Part shown: positions 46,371 to 57,450 of the stretch, piece after piece | Position numbering within the stretch: the stretch's first letter is position 1 | Layout: each line of letters opens with the position of its first letter | Assembly: GCA_019916065.1 (NCBI GenBank) | Contig: CM034236.1 | Coordinates: 21,345,508-21,409,507, forward strand | Reading direction: 5' to 3' | From: Vitellaria paradoxa | Taxonomy: Eukaryota > Streptophyta > Magnoliopsida > Ericales > Sapotaceae | Length of the DNA stretch: 64,000 nt | Notes under the pieces: model-generated | Told to the model about the DNA's origin: nothing | Databases searched by the model: none | The model's input: only the letters and a program-made list of their open reading frames with translations | Made by a program: the position numbers and the translations under genes

Positions 46371-47680
46371 ATCTCCTTCCTTGAAATTGAGGGATAGTAA
46401 ATTCTCCTTAAAAATTCTGCCCAACGATCCATTTACCTCCATGCACTCCACCTGGCTCTCTTCCATCACTTGAAGCATGGCTCTAATTGCTTTCATTCTA
46501 GTTTCCTTGGATGATCCCAATTGATTGAAAAAAACTTTAAACCCTAAACTATTATTCATTACTTCAGCTCATGCCTTATCAAACTCTGGGCACGTATCTT
46601 GGGTAGGCATTTCTACTACACATACTAGAATCTCTTGATGCTCCTGATGGTGAGATATCATCATTATGTTTCTTCCCTCTTTATGCTGCAGCAGGGGATT
46701 CCTCAGGATATCCCTCACGGTAATCTCCAAGTCTTTATTTCTTACAATCTTATCAAATAATGACTGGAACACCCAACATTCTCCAGTGGGATGTCTCATA
46801 GTTCGATGATATATGCAGAATCCTGATTTCTCTTTGTCATGCCTGGTCGGGTGGTTCTTAGGCTCTGGAAAAGTGACTGCTCCACCTGTAACCCAGGCTT
46901 CAAGAAGCACCTTCAAGTCCACATTAAAAACATGAGCACGGAAAGAGGCTGGCCCCTCATCTGTCCTTGGCCTCTTTCCTTGATCCCTACCTTTACCATA
47001 TGCTAAGGCCACCTCTCTGTCGTCTGCAGCAAAAACCCCGTCGCTGTGGCGTACCTTATTCCTCCATGAAGCATCGTGATTACCACGTGGCGGCGGCAAT
47101 GGTGCAGCATTAAAGGACCAGAAAGATCCTTTCACCATTTTGCTCAAATTCCTTGCAGCTGTACAAAGGCTGGAGAAATCCAGAATATGATGGTTGACCA
47201 GATGCATCTTAAAAGTAGTCAACATTCCTTCTGTACATATCTTTACCATCTATTCCTCTAAAAGGGGGTCTTATACATCAATTGCCTTTTTCCTTAAGCA
47301 CCGTACATATGACAGTAAATCTTCTCCTTGTTTCTGAGACTCTCGCATTAGATGAAGAGTAGTTAACTTTTCTTCCACGTTAAGGAACACGGCATAGAAT
47401 TTTTTTACCATATCATCCCATGAACTCACTGATTCTACTAGAAGATTAGCATACCATCTATATGCCTTGTGAATCAAGGACTTGAAGAATTCTCTTAATC
47501 ACAGGTCTTTATCTTCAGCGTAGATCCCCAGGGAATCAATAAATCACACCACGTGTTCCCTTGCATTCCCTCTCTTCTTATCAAATTTGACAAACTTCGG
47601 GATAGTGTATCCCTCAGGATACGGAAGTTTAGAAATCATTGCAGGATAGGGTGAAGGTCTAACTCCGATCTTGCTGAAAT
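46359..47680 (-). pseudogene. Gypsy gag, main part, broken
   Basis: Retrotransposon gag of Tat type: LPYPEGYTIPKFVKFDKKRG, NAREHVVWFIDSLGIYAEDK, YRWYANLLVESVSSWDDMVK and QKQGEDLLSYVRCLRKKAID at 47640-47271. The C-terminal gag (226 codons at 47249-46569) has the cysteine/histidine-containing KSGFCIYHRTMRHPTGECW, and the 46559-46359 frame follows. Stops separate these frames. The N-terminal part lies on the far side of the Copia insertion (52284-52840), and the sequence reads in frame across the junction once the insert and its target duplication are removed. Confidence 0.85.
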
Positions 47681-47986
47681 TGATAGGTTTAGGAAGAGAC
47701 CTGCTGCTATATGTAAAAAGTTAAAAATAAGAAATATTCTGCAAATTTGAGAAAATAGAGAACTGATCCTGTTTTTTATTCACTGTCTATGAAAAATTGC
47801 AATGCCTATTTATAGGCTTACAAATAACTAAAAAGCAGAAAAACAAGCAACTAGCCGTTATTTATTTTGACTAGATACATAATAGAAACATCTTCTAAAT
47901 AACAAAAACAACTCCTATTTATCAGCTAACAAATCAACTAATTTTGAGAAAAATCCTCCAACAGATTTTGAATCAAATCTCCAACA
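47681..47986 (-). repeat. 3' LTR of the Copia element
   Basis: 306 bp. The purine tract AAGGGGGAG (minus strand, 47987-47995) borders its inner end. The outer end keeps the CA terminus (TGATAGG on the plus strand). Confidence 0.93.
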
Positions 47987-49710
47987 CTCCCCCTTGATTC
48001 AAAATCACTTACACCAAGCAAGGTCCTAAGATAAGCATGTCTATGACTTGAGAGAGCTTTAGTAAAGATGTCTGCAACTTGAACTTCAGTATTGTAGAAT
48101 TTCATAATTATTTCTTCCTTGCTGAACAACTCTCGAATGAAATGGAATCTGAGCTCAATATGTTTTGTTCTTCCATGAAATGCAGGATTCTTTGACATTG
48201 CAATTGTAGACTTATTATCACAGTAGAGTTCAGTTTCCTTTTCTTGCTTTTGTTGCAAATCACATAGCATTCTTCCAAGCCAAACACATTGACATGCTGT
48301 TGTAGTGGCAGACACATACTCTGCCTCAACCGTTGACAGCGTTGTTGATGGTTGTTTCTTGGAGCACCATGTGACAGCACATGATCCTAGTCCAAACACA
48401 TTCCCAGAAGTGCTTCTTCTATCATCAACCGAGCTTGCCCAATCGCTGTCAGTAAATCCAACCAATCTAAAATTGGTTACATGAGTATACCAAATTCCAT
48501 AGTTCAATGTCCCAGCAATATACCTCAAGATCCTCTTTGCTACTCCATAGTGTTGCATTGATGGATTGCTCATGAATCTTGACACAACTCCAACTGAAAA
48601 TGAGATATCTGGTCTAGTGTGTGTTAAATAAATCAAGCCACCAACTAAGCTTCTAAATTTCCATGGATTTGCTCCTTCAACTCCATCTTCTTGCTGCAAC
48701 TTTTGATTGACATTCATTGGAGTAACTACTGTTTTGCAATTAGACATATTAAACTTCTTTAGCAAATCTACTGCATACTTCTTTTGGCAAATGAACACCC
48801 CAGCTTCATCTTGCAATATTTCTAATCCAAGAAAGTAATGCAACTTTCCCAAGTCTGTCATTTCAAACTTACTCATCATGATGGACTTGAATTCTTCTAC
48901 AAGTGTTAAATTTGACCCCATGTAAATTATGTCATCTGCATATAAGCAGACTATGATAAAGTCATCCATACCTTGCCTTTTTAAATATAGCGTAGGCTCA
49001 TTCTCACTCCTTGCAAACCCATTTTGTTGAAAATATGCATCAATCTTACTGTACCATGCCCGTGGCGCCTGTTTCAAGCCATAAAGAGCTTTTCTTAGCT
49101 TGAACACTTTTCCTTCTTTTCCATTAATCACAAAACCTTCAGGTGGTGAGACATAGATTTCTTCCTCAAGCTCGCCATTCAGAAATGCTGATTTTACATC
49201 AAGTTGATACACTTTCCAATTGAATTGGGCTGCCAATGCCAAGAGTAGTCTTACTGTTTCGAATCGAGCTACAGGAGAAAATGTTTCCTCATAGTCGATC
49301 CCTTGCTGTTGAGTATATCCTTTTGCGACCAGCCGAGCCTTATGCTTTTGAACACTCCCATCTGCATTAAACTTTGTCTTGAATATCCACTTTACACCAA
49401 TTGGCTTCTTTCCATTCGGCAAATCTGCAAGCTCCCAAGTTGAGTTCTTTTTGATGGACATGAGCTCTTCTTTCATTGCTTGTTTCCATTCTTCTTTTTC
49501 TGCTACCTCCTCATACGTTGTAGGATCTGGGACTATTAGAGCAAACTCTCCAGATTCATAAATCTCCCTTAATGATCTGAATTTCCTTGGTGGTGTCTCT
49601 TCAGAGGATACACTTGAGCTGCTACTGTTGGAAGTAGTTTCTGGACTGCGTTGAGATGGAGTTGAAGTTGGTGAAGTTGTTGGGATTGGAGTTGAATTTG
49701 CTTCCTCCAT
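47938..49710 (-). CDS. Copia reverse transcriptase-RNase H, long open frame
   Basis: A 590-codon open frame, the longest in the window, covering the Copia polyprotein C terminus. RT: WKQAMKEELMSIKKNSTWEL, KARLVAKGYTQQQGIDYEET, QLDVKSAFLNGELEEEIYV, GLKQAPRAWY, and catalytic YADD in VCLYADDIIYMGSN; then FEMTDLGKLHYFLGLEI and YLTHTRPDISFSVG. RNase H: FTDSDWA, LSTVEAEYVSAT, YCDNKSTIAMSKNPAFHGRT and KHIELRFHFIRE, so the acidic catalytic residues are retained. The frame runs past the polypurine tract into the LTR. In an active element this would be part of one polyprotein; upstream frames are broken (protease D to N, frameshifts), so it would not be made normally. Confidence 0.93.
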   Translation of the reverse strand: MEEANSTPIPTTSPTSTPSQRSPETTSNSSSSSVSSEETPPRKFRSLREIYESGEFALIVPDPTTYEEVAEKEEWKQAMKEELMSIKKNSTWELADLPNGKKPIGVKWIFKTKFNADGSVQKHKARLVAKGYTQQQGIDYEETFSPVARFETVRLLLALAAQFNWKVYQLDVKSAFLNGELEEEIYVSPPEGFVINGKEGKVFKLRKALYGLKQAPRAWYSKIDAYFQQNGFARSENEPTLYLKRQGMDDFIIVCLYADDIIYMGSNLTLVEEFKSIMMSKFEMTDLGKLHYFLGLEILQDEAGVFICQKKYAVDLLKKFNMSNCKTVVTPMNVNQKLQQEDGVEGANPWKFRSLVGGLIYLTHTRPDISFSVGVVSRFMSNPSMQHYGVAKRILRYIAGTLNYGIWYTHVTNFRLVGFTDSDWASSVDDRRSTSGNVFGLGSCAVTWCSKKQPSTTLSTVEAEYVSATTTACQCVWLGRMLCDLQQKQEKETELYCDNKSTIAMSKNPAFHGRTKHIELRFHFIRELFSKEEIIMKFYNTEVQVADIFTKALSSHRHAYLRTLLGVSDFESRGSVGDLIQNLLEDFSQN

Positions 49711-49761
49711 TAATGGTATTTGAAACTGATCTTCCTTGTTACCATCATTGCTACTCCAATT

Positions 49762-50912
49762 TCAGCTTGCTGCCTCATTAAACATGACATTTCTACTGAC
49801 AATTATCTTGCCAATTACAGGGTTATACAATTTATATGCTTTGGACTCAGTACAATAACCAACAAAAATACACTTAATTGATTTTTCATCTAATTTTTGG
49901 CAATTTTGAGCATTAATTAAAACATAAGCAATGCAACCAAAAATTCTCAAATGACTCACAGTTGGTTTGATCCCTTTCCATGCTTCATATGGAGTGCAAT
50001 TTTGAACTGCTTTGGTTGGGGAGAGATTCAACAGGTACACTCCGTTGCAACTGCCTCTGTCCAATATGAATTTGGTAGTCCTCTTCCTTTCAATAGACTT
50101 CTCGCCATTTCTACCACCGTTCTATTTTTGCGCTCCGCTACTCCATTTTGCTCTGGAGTATAGGGTGCAATCAGCTCCCTTCGAATTCCATTCTCTTCGC
50201 AAAAATGATTGAACTCTCTCGACAGAAATTCTCCACCTCTGTCTGTGCAAAGAACCTTGATGCTTTCACCACTTTGTTTCTCCACCAAAGCTTTGAATTT
50301 TCTGAAATTCTGAAATGTTTCTGACTTGGATTTCAGAAAATACACCCAACTCAGCCTACTGAAATCATTTGTAAGAAGAAGAAAGTAATAACTTCCTCCA
50401 AGCGACTCAGTGTTCATAGGACCGCATAAATCCGCATGAATTAATTCAAGACATGTTGAGGCTCTCCAAGCTTTTCCAGCGGGAAATGATTTCCTGGTTT
50501 GCTTGCCGTAAACACATCCTTCACATAAATCAAAAGCTTGAATTTTTGGTAATCCAAAGACCATACCTTTTCTCTCCAGAAGCTGCAAACCTTTTGCATT
50601 CAGGTGTCCGTATCACAGGTGCCATAGCCTTGACTCATTTTGCTCTCCCGTAATCAAGGCAAAATTATCCATGGAAGAGACATCAAGTGGGAACATTCTA
50701 TTTTTGGTCATTAAGACGTTAACAGTTGTTTTTCTAGATTTTTTATCCTCAATGACACATGATCCATCATCAAAGGTAACTAAATATCCACTAGCCATGA
50801 GTTGTCCAACACTCAGCAAATTATGTGCTAAGTTAGGAACAAATTGAACATTATACAGTAATTTTGTGTTACCTTGGCTAGTTTTGATAGCTACGGTTCC
50901 TCTCCCTTCCAC
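49762..50912 (-). pseudogene. Copia integrase region, broken
   Basis: GAG-pre-integrase part 50912-50613 (MEGRGTVAIKTSQGNTKLLY). Integrase core 50588-50028: DLCEGCVYGKQTRKSF zinc pair, ELIHADLCGPMNTESLGGSY, VLCTDRGGEF and PYTPEQNGVAERKNRTVVEM, so all three acidic residues are present. The segment 50064-49762 continues in another frame (NLSPTKAVQNCTPYEAWKGI ... LRIFGCIAYV). There are breaks near 50600 (TGA), at the 50028-50064 overlap, and near 49760-49711 between integrase and RT. Confidence 0.88.
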
Positions 50913-51931
50913 CTACATTTCTTGATCATCTCCCAACTTGACCATCTTCTTTTGAGTCTTGTCAAACTCTTCAAGCTCTTTAAAGATTGCTTTGCTTCCA
51001 GTCATATGATTGGAGCAGCCACTATTAATAAACCACACTTCACCTTGTAAATTACCTGTGTCAGAATGTGCCATGAACAACTTGTTTTCTCCATCAACTT
51101 CTTCTGCAAAATTTGCTTGTTTATCTTTGAACCAGCAATCAGCTTTCACATGCCCATATTTCTTGCAATTATGGCATTGGATGCTCCGCCTACTGTTGTT
51201 GTTATCTTTATGATCAAATCCTCTGCTGTTGCCTCTGCCTCGGCTGTAATTGCTTCCTCGAAATCCTCCCCTGCCTCTTCCACGACCTGCACATTTTTCA
51301 TGCTCCTTTGAACTTTCTCCTTTTACTTGAAATGCTTTTTCCTCATTCTTCTCCTCTGTTCTATTGATTCTTGCTTCATGAGATTGCAACGATCCCATCA
51401 ACTCATCCATGGAATAAGTGGATAAGTTCTTGGACTTCTCAATAGCTGCAACCACATGGTCAAATTTTGGAGTTAAACTCCTCAATACTTTACTTACAAC
51501 AGTCTTTTCTTCAATGGTGTCTCCATAGGAACTCTTGATAGGAACTCTTGAACCAATTCACCATTCTTCATGTGCCGATTTTCAAATTCACGATGAAGTG
51601 TCTGCAGCTTTACTGTGACCACTGTGGACGAGCCATGAAATGATAGCTGCAAGATTGTCCATGCCTCCTTTGCTGTAGAGGCTACTGCAATTTTTGAGAA
51701 AATTGAGTCATGGACAGCTTGTTGTATGAAAAATAGGGCCTTTGCATCTTTCTTCTTATTTTCCCTCAACCTGGTCTCCTCATCTTGCTCATTATAGCCA
51801 TGTTCCACCAAGTCCCACAACTCTTGTGACCTGAACAACGTCTTCATTTTGATGCTCCAGAATTCATAATTATCTCCCTTAAAAATTGGCATGGAAGGTT
51901 GAGTTATATTCACTGCATTGTTGTTGTTTGC
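50913..51931 (-). pseudogene. Copia gag and protease, broken
   Basis: Gag starts at the ATG at 51931 (MANNNNAVNITQPSMPIFKG) with the UBN2-type sequence NYEFWSIKMKTLFRSQELWD. The zinc knuckle CHNCKKYGHVKADCW lies near 51180-51130. The protease motif reads WFINSGCSNHMTG near 51020, where the catalytic residue should be Asp (D to N). The frame shifts near 51540, where a 13-14-bp direct duplication (GGAACTCTTGATA) has occurred. An RGRGRGGF-type basic stretch precedes the knuckle. Confidence 0.88.
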
Positions 51932-51961
51932 CATGGAGAAACGCCTAGTAAATGAAAGCAA

Positions 51962-51976
51962 CCTGCTCTGATACCA
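51962..51976 (-). other. Copia primer-binding site (initiator Met tRNA)
   Basis: The minus strand reads TGGTATCAGAGCAGG one base inside the 5' LTR, the standard Copia match to the 3' end of initiator methionine tRNA. Confidence 0.95.
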
Positions 51977-51977
51977 C

Positions 51978-52283
51978 TAATAGGTTTAGCAAGAGACCCA
52001 CTGCTATATGTAAAAAGTTAAAAACAAGAAATATTCTGCAGATTTGAGGAAACAGAGAACTGATCCTGTTTTTTATTCACTGTCAATGAAAAATTGCAAT
52101 GCCTATTTATAGGCTTACAAATAACTAAAAAGCAGAAAAACAAGCAACTAGTCGTTATTTATTTTGACTAGACATATAATAGAAACATCTCCTAAATAGC
52201 AAAAACAACTCCTATTTATCAGCTAACAAATCAACTAATTTTGAGAAAAATCCTCCAACAAATTTTGAATCAAATCTCCAACA
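51978..52283 (-). repeat. 5' LTR of the Copia element
   Basis: 306 bp, the same length as the other LTR. Its inner terminus is TA instead of CA (one C-to-T change). Confidence 0.93.
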
Positions 52284-52840
52284 AAAATAACCGTGCTTTC
52301 TTGTTGCACCAACTCCTTAACATGATGTTTCAGTTGATCTAGGGTAAACAATGGTTGTAGGTTTTGAGGAGTCTGGGTCTGAGTATTGAGGGTGGGAATG
52401 AAACTAGATGGGGTTTGAGTGATGATTAGGTTGGCTGAAGTTCCTTGCTCAATGGAGGATGAAGTTAGAGTTGGGTTGGGAACGATTGGATGGGTGGCTA
52501 GTGTTTGGCTGAGTGTGAAGTTCAAGGTGGTAGGGTTAATCTGGGACAACAAGGTTTGGGGGAGGCCTTGGCGCTCTGAATTCTATGGTGTTACATTGAG
52601 ATTCAATCTATTTTCTGGTGTGACAAGCATAATAGTTGAGGCTGAAGAAGGTAATGAAAAATTCTGCTGAAGAGCTTTGAGAGTTTCCATCATCACTTCC
52701 TAGGTTCGTTATATTGTGGCTTGAGTTTGCTGAAAGGCTGGCATTTGTTTGGTTAGTGCTTTGATTTGCTCTGTTACGTCGGATGTTTCTGATGATTCTC
52801 TATCTTTGAATCCATTGTTATTACCCTGATCTCTGGCCAT
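52284..52840 (-). pseudogene. Gypsy gag, N-terminal part, cut off by the Copia insertion
   Basis: Probable start at 52840 (MARDQGNNNGFKDRESSETS). It continues with a glutamine-rich segment, two in-frame stops near 52705, and SQTLATHPIVPNPTLTSSSI up to VQQESTVIF at the Copia border. The rest of gag is at 47680-46359. Confidence 0.75.
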
Positions 52841-52874
52841 GATCGAAAAGTCAGTATTCTTCCCCGGTGGAGTT

Positions 52875-53440
52875 TGTTGAGGGGGGAGTGGAGCTCTTTC
52901 AAGAATTATACTGACGATCAATAATGGCAAAGTCACCGGAACTCGGTGGAAGGATTGGAATAAGGGCAATCTGGAACAAGAAAGAGAGAATATGGCGGAT
53001 ACTTAGGGTTCCTATCAGACCCTCCATAGGTGGGGGGTTTATATAGGTGAAGGGGGAAAACCCTTTTAGGTGGGAATTTGGGCTTTGAATTCGTTAGAAG
53101 GATGCTTAGCCCTAATTTGCCGCGTCTAGATGAGATAAGGATCTCCTTGATTCTCTCTCTAGATTGGTTGGGGTAAATCCCAACGTTCCTCTGATTCCAG
53201 CCTCCATTCCACTGAATCCTGATGATCCCGCGAAGAGGGAGTTAGTTGGAGATATTCTCAGACCTTGTCCCAAGTCCTAAGAATAAACTTATTTTTTGCA
53301 AACAATTTCTTCCGCGGGAGAACCTTTGCCGCGGATGAGACTTCGGCGTGTGACTAAAAGTGACGCGACTTATAATACTCGTGTGCTGCGGGAACATCTG
53401 GGCAACCGCAGGCCCTATGGCTACGATCCATATACCTATA
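52875..53440 (-). repeat. 5' LTR of the Tat-type Gypsy element
   Basis: 566 bp; the outer end reads ACCTATA where the partner LTR has ACCAACA, so the CA terminus has mutated. The target duplication ATTAA follows at 53441-53445. A primer-binding site next to its inner end (52874 leftwards, AACTCCACCGGGGAAG on the minus strand) is too altered to assign a tRNA. Confidence 0.92.
53038..53047 (-). promoter_or_regulatory. TATA box in the Gypsy 5' LTR
   Basis: The minus strand reads CCTATATAAA, conserved at the corresponding place in the other LTR (about 35879-35888). Likely core promoter of the element. Confidence 0.6.
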
Positions 53441-53922
53441 ATTAATGCAAACAAGACAAACTTTTTTGATAAGTTGTGAAAATGAAACAACCATATACAT
53501 CAAATAATCACTAAGTTTTTCTTATTGTGCTACAATAAGTTGGGTGAAAGGGGATATAGATCCAAATATTTAGTCCTTTATGAGTATTGTAGAGGGATCA
53601 TTTTTTTAATTACAGTCTCTTTTTTGTATTTGGAATTTTCTTAATGCCTTTAAATTTTTTAATAAAGTTCTTTATTTATCAGAAAAATAAATAAACAAGT
53701 TTCCCAATATTTGCATCCAGCATATGCTTAGAACAACAAAATGTATGGGAACACCGACTTGCTAATGTAAAAGCCAAACACCAAAAAAAAAAAAAAAAAA
53801 ATGTATAATTGTTTTCTCATGTTCTAAGATGTCTCATCACTTATTTTATTAAATGAAAATGTCTCATTCTCCACTATGCAGTAAATGCTTTAAGAAATAG
53901 CAGAATGAAGGACGATATCTAC
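53441..53922 (-). other. Right part of the SEC12-like intron
   Basis: Starts with the target duplication ATTAA. AT-rich, with a poly-A run at 53784-53801 and no coding. It ends at the GT donor (53922-53921) of the SEC12-like exon. Confidence 0.6.
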
Positions 53923-54092
53923 GTCGCCTTCAACAGCAAGCACATAACCCTCACCATTAAAAGTCAACACTAACGGTTGACCAACATCTTCTAGTTGGTT
54001 TAGGACTCAAACTGTTCGAGGCCTAATTTGTGAGTATAAGTGCTCTTGACCTCATCCCATTCAAACCACCCAAGCAGACAATAAAATTCCAA
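53923..54092 (-). pseudogene. SEC12-like WD40 protein, upstream exon (broken gene)
   Basis: Minus-strand coding remnant: WFEWDEVKSTYTHKLGLEQF then LNQLEDVGQPLVLTFNGEGY and VLAVEGD, ending at a GT donor after 53923. It is the segment that precedes DGKLRVFKWPSM in SEC12-like/PHF1 proteins; that continuation is found 19.5 kb away at 34373, beyond the Gypsy element. A one-base frameshift lies between EQFES and VLNQL (about 54005-54015). The exon's upstream limit is uncertain and the N-terminal exons were not found before the LINE at 54541. Confidence 0.75.
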
Positions 54093-54527
54093 GAACAAAA
54101 GGCAAAACAAGTTAAGATCATCTTCTAAAACAAATTGTAAAAATAATAATGAAGGTTCAAAAACCAAAATCGGTACTTCTTCCAGACCCTACGCAAATGG
54201 GAGCCATTTGCACTGGCTACAATATTTTTATCATCATTGTAGCATGGTCTAAATTGTATATCATCATATCAACTTAAAAGTACCACAAAGTATATTTTTG
54301 TTATAATTATCATCTATAACTTGAGCTCCTTTGGCATGGATAACTGTGTTTATTGGTGGCCTTAGAGTAGTAACAAGGTTGTTCCGTTCAAGGATTCAAA
54401 CCTCAAAATTAGCCTCCTTGCTTACAAAGAGAAGGTTTTATGCACCTGAGCTCCTAATTTTTTATTTTTTTTAGCCTTGAAAAAGAAAATTATCACATTC
54501 CCAATTAACGAAAGGTTTAAGCAGAGA
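54093..54527. other. Non-coding stretch between SEC12-like exon and LINE
   Basis: Nothing supported. N-terminal SEC12-like coding was looked for on the minus strand and not recognised. Confidence 0.5.
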
Positions 54528-54784
54528 TTTATATTATAACTAAACCAAACCAAACCAAACCAAGCCTTTTCCCACTAGGTGGGATCGGCTATATGGATTT
54601 GTTGATGCCAATTAGATCTGTTTAGGGTTATATCCTCCGATAGATCTAGGTAGGAAAGATCATGTTTAATAGTCTCTTCTCAACTTCTCTTAGGTATTCC
54701 TCTACCTCTCCTACTCCTAACAATCTCCACACTTTCACACCTTCTAACAGGTGCCTCCGCTGGACGTCTTCTAACATGGCCAAA

Positions 54785-56693
54785 TCATCTTAATCGGTTT
54801 TCTCTCATTTTATCTTCAATCGGTGCTATTCCTACTTTGCCCCTAATCTCTTCGTTCCTAATCCTATCTTTCCTTGTAATCCTGCACATCCACCTTAGCA
54901 TCCTCATCTCCGCAACTGCCATCTTCTGACTATGATTATACTTTACTGCCCAACACTCTGATCCATATAGCAGCGTTGGTCTAACCGCCATCTTATAATA
55001 CTTTCCTTTCACCTTGAGAGGGACTTTGCAGTCGCACAAGACCCCCGAAGCACTCCTCCATTTGGTCCACTCGGCTTAAATCCTGTGATTTACATCAGCA
55101 TCTATCCCCCCATCTTGTTGCACCATAGATCCAAGGTACCTAAATTTATTTTTCTCTACAATCTTTTGTGTGCCTAAACTTACTTCTATACTACCCGTTA
55201 TCCTACTTTGACTAAACTTACATTCTATATATTCTGTCTTGCATCGGCTTAGCCTAAAACCTTTTGTCTCTAACCTTTCCCGCCACAATTCTAGTTTAGC
55301 ATTCACTCCTTCTCTCGTCTCATCTACTAAAACAATATCATCTGCCAATAGCATACACCACGGCACCTCATCCTGAATATGTCTTGTAATCTCATCCATA
55401 ACTAAAGCAAACAAGTATGGGCTTAACGCTGAGCCTTGATGTAAACCAATCGCGATAGGGAACTCATTAGTCTCACCATCCGTCGTCCGTATCGATGTCA
55501 TGGCTCTATCATACATGTCCTTTATCACCTCAATATATGCAACACACGCTCCTTTTGTTTCCAATACTCTCCATAGAATCTCCCTATGAACTCGGTCATA
55601 TGCCTTCTCTAAATTAATGAATACCATATGTAAATCTTTTTGACTTTCTCTATACTATTCCATTAACCTCCTCAATAGAAAGATAGCCTCCATGGTTGAT
55701 CTTCCAGGCATGAAACCAAATTGATTCTCTGAAACGTTTGTTGTCCTTCTTAGTCTTCTCTCAATAACTCTCTCCCATAATTTCATCGTATGGCTCATCA
55801 ATTTAATCCCGCGGTAGTTCACACAATTCTGAATATCTCATTTGTTCTTGTATATGGGTATAAGGATACTTTTCCTCCATGCATCAGGCATCTTCTTGCT
55901 CTTTAGCACTACATTAAAAAGTTTTGTCAACCAACTTATGCCATCCTCTCCTAAGCACCTCCAAACCTCAATAGGTATACCATCTGGCCCAACTGCTTTC
56001 CCATTCTTCATCCTTTTTAATACTTCTTTTACTTCTTCCCTACTGATTCTCCTATAGAACATAAGATTTAATTATTCCCTAAAAGTGGTAAACTGCTCCA
56101 ACTGTATGTCACTACTACTACTACTTTCGTTAAATAACTTGTAGAAGTAGCTTTTCCAACGCTCCTTTATCTCCTCTTCCTTTACTAATACCTTTTCATC
56201 CTCATCCTTAATGCATTTAACTTGGTTTAAATCCTCGGTCCGTATATCTCTGGATTTAACAAGCTTGAATATTTCTCTCTCGTCCTCCTTAGTGTTAAGC
56301 CGCCTATATAAATTCTTAAATGTCCTTGCCTTAGCCTCACTAACTGCCTTTTTGGTTTCTCTTTTCGCTTCTCTATACCTCTCCAAGTTCGCTTCATTTC
56401 AGTCGTTTTGCCAAGATTTAAAACACTCTCTTTTAAATTTTATCTTGTCTTGGACGGCCTCGTTCCACCACCATGCCTCTTTTTGTGCCGGAGCACTCCC
56501 TTTGGATTCTCTTAAGACTTCTTTCCCTACCCTCCTAATACACTTTGTTACCTTAACCCATATAATATTTGCACTCTCATTTACCGCCCAAACGTCTTTC
56601 TCTAGTACTCTTTCCCTGAATGCTGGTTGCTTATCACCTTTCAAGTTCCACCATTTAGTTTTTAAGCATCTATACATCTTTTTTTTTTTCTAG
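54785..56693 (-). pseudogene. LINE reverse transcriptase part, broken
   Basis: In minus order: a linker with [20 protein letters not shown] (56677-56399), a coiled segment (56386-56072), RT motif [20 protein letters not shown] (56062-55838), then [40 protein letters not shown] and catalytic [13 protein letters not shown] (55627-55076). The C-terminal YKMAVRPTLLYGSECWAVK and EMRMLRWMCRITRKDRIRNE lie at 55039-54785. The LADD catalytic motif is intact but the frame is not. Confidence 0.88.
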
Positions 56694-56728
56694 TCCACCT
56701 TTGAAGCTTCACATCTATGACCAACAAC

Positions 56729-57450
56729 CTATGTTGGGCAGTCAAGCTCTCCCCCCGGTATAACTTTGCAATCTTTACAAGCTACGCGGTCTCTTTTCCT
56801 AGTTAAGAAGAAGTCAATCTGTGTCCTTGAGGAGCCACTCTTATAAGTCACCAAATGTTCCTCTCTCTTCCTAAAAAAGGTGTTCGTCACCATGAAATCA
56901 TAAGCCACTGCAAACTCTAAAATATCATTCTCTTCTTTATTTCTATTACCATAACCATATCCCCCATGTACTCCTATGTATCCATCTACGTCGCATCCTA
57001 TATGACCGTTCAAATCTCCTCCTATGAAGACCATCTCTTTTTGAGGTATCTCTAATAGCACTCCTTCCAAATCTTCCCAAAACCTCTCCTTATGTACATC
57101 TCCTAAGCCCGCCTGGGGTGCATAAGTACTAATTACGTTTACTATCTCTTCTCCTAATACTAACTTAATTGTAATAATCCTATCTCCACAGCGTTTTACA
57201 TTAACTATATCTTCCTTTAGGTCCTTGCTTACTACTATGCCAACTCCATTTCTCGATCTATTAAGTTCCATATACCATAACTTATACTCAGTCCTCTCAA
57301 TCTCTTTAGCTTTCTGTCCCACCCACTTCGTCTCTTGCAAGTAAGCAATTGCGATTCTTCTCCTTTCCATTGTATCCACCACTTCTATAAGCTTCCCAGT
57401 TAAGCTCCCAATATTCCAAGTACCTAATCTCAGCCTTCTATTTTGGACTA
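56729..57450 (-). pseudogene. LINE endonuclease domain
   Basis: An open frame from about 57450 includes LGTWNIGSLTGKLIEVVDTM, IAYLQETKW (the catalytic Glu motif), [42 protein letters not shown] (Asp/Asn motif) and [13 protein letters not shown]. These are the exonuclease-endonuclease-phosphatase family motifs of RTE elements. The frame is open for 217 codons and stops near 56729. Confidence 0.88.
56949..57238 (-). repeat. 290-bp LINE segment, one arm of an inverted repeat (partner 57761-58050)
   Basis: This part of the minus-strand LINE endonuclease region is repeated in inverted orientation at 57761-58050 with about four differences in 290 (by eye), about 98.6% identity. All four are transitions of C/G to T/A in the minus-strand copy. 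Confidence 0.9.

Larger units (their letters stand above)
47681..52283 (-). mobile_element. Ty1/Copia LTR retrotransposon nested in the Gypsy gag, 4.6 kb
   Basis: LTRs of 306 bp each (47681-47986 and 51978-52283) start TGTTGGAGATTTG and end CCTATCA/CCTATTA in element orientation. The flanks GAAAT (47676-47680) and AAAAT (52284-52288) are a target duplication with one change. The primer-binding site TGGTATCAGAGC (initiator Met tRNA) and a polypurine tract AAGGGGGAG are present. Gene order gag, protease, integrase, RT, RNase H is the Copia order. The LTRs differ at about 15 of 306 positions by eye (about 5%), clearly fewer than the Gypsy LTRs. Confidence 0.95.
35725..53440 (-). mobile_element. 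Ty3/Gypsy LTR retrotransposon, Tat lineage, 17.7 kb with a nested Copia
   Basis: Bounded by LTRs (35725-36280 and 52875-53440) and by the perfect 5-bp duplication ATTAA at 35720-35724 and 53441-53445. In minus-strand order it holds gag, protease, reverse transcriptase, RNase H, a second archaeal-type RNase H and integrase. Then come a minisatellite and a long plant-mobile-domain ORF in antisense (+) orientation. The extra RNase H, the antisense ORF before the 3' LTR and the 3' tandem repeats are known traits of the plant Tat lineage. All genes have stops or frameshifts. Without the 4603-bp Copia insert it would be about 13.1 kb. It inserted in an intron of the SEC12-like gene. Confidence 0.92.
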
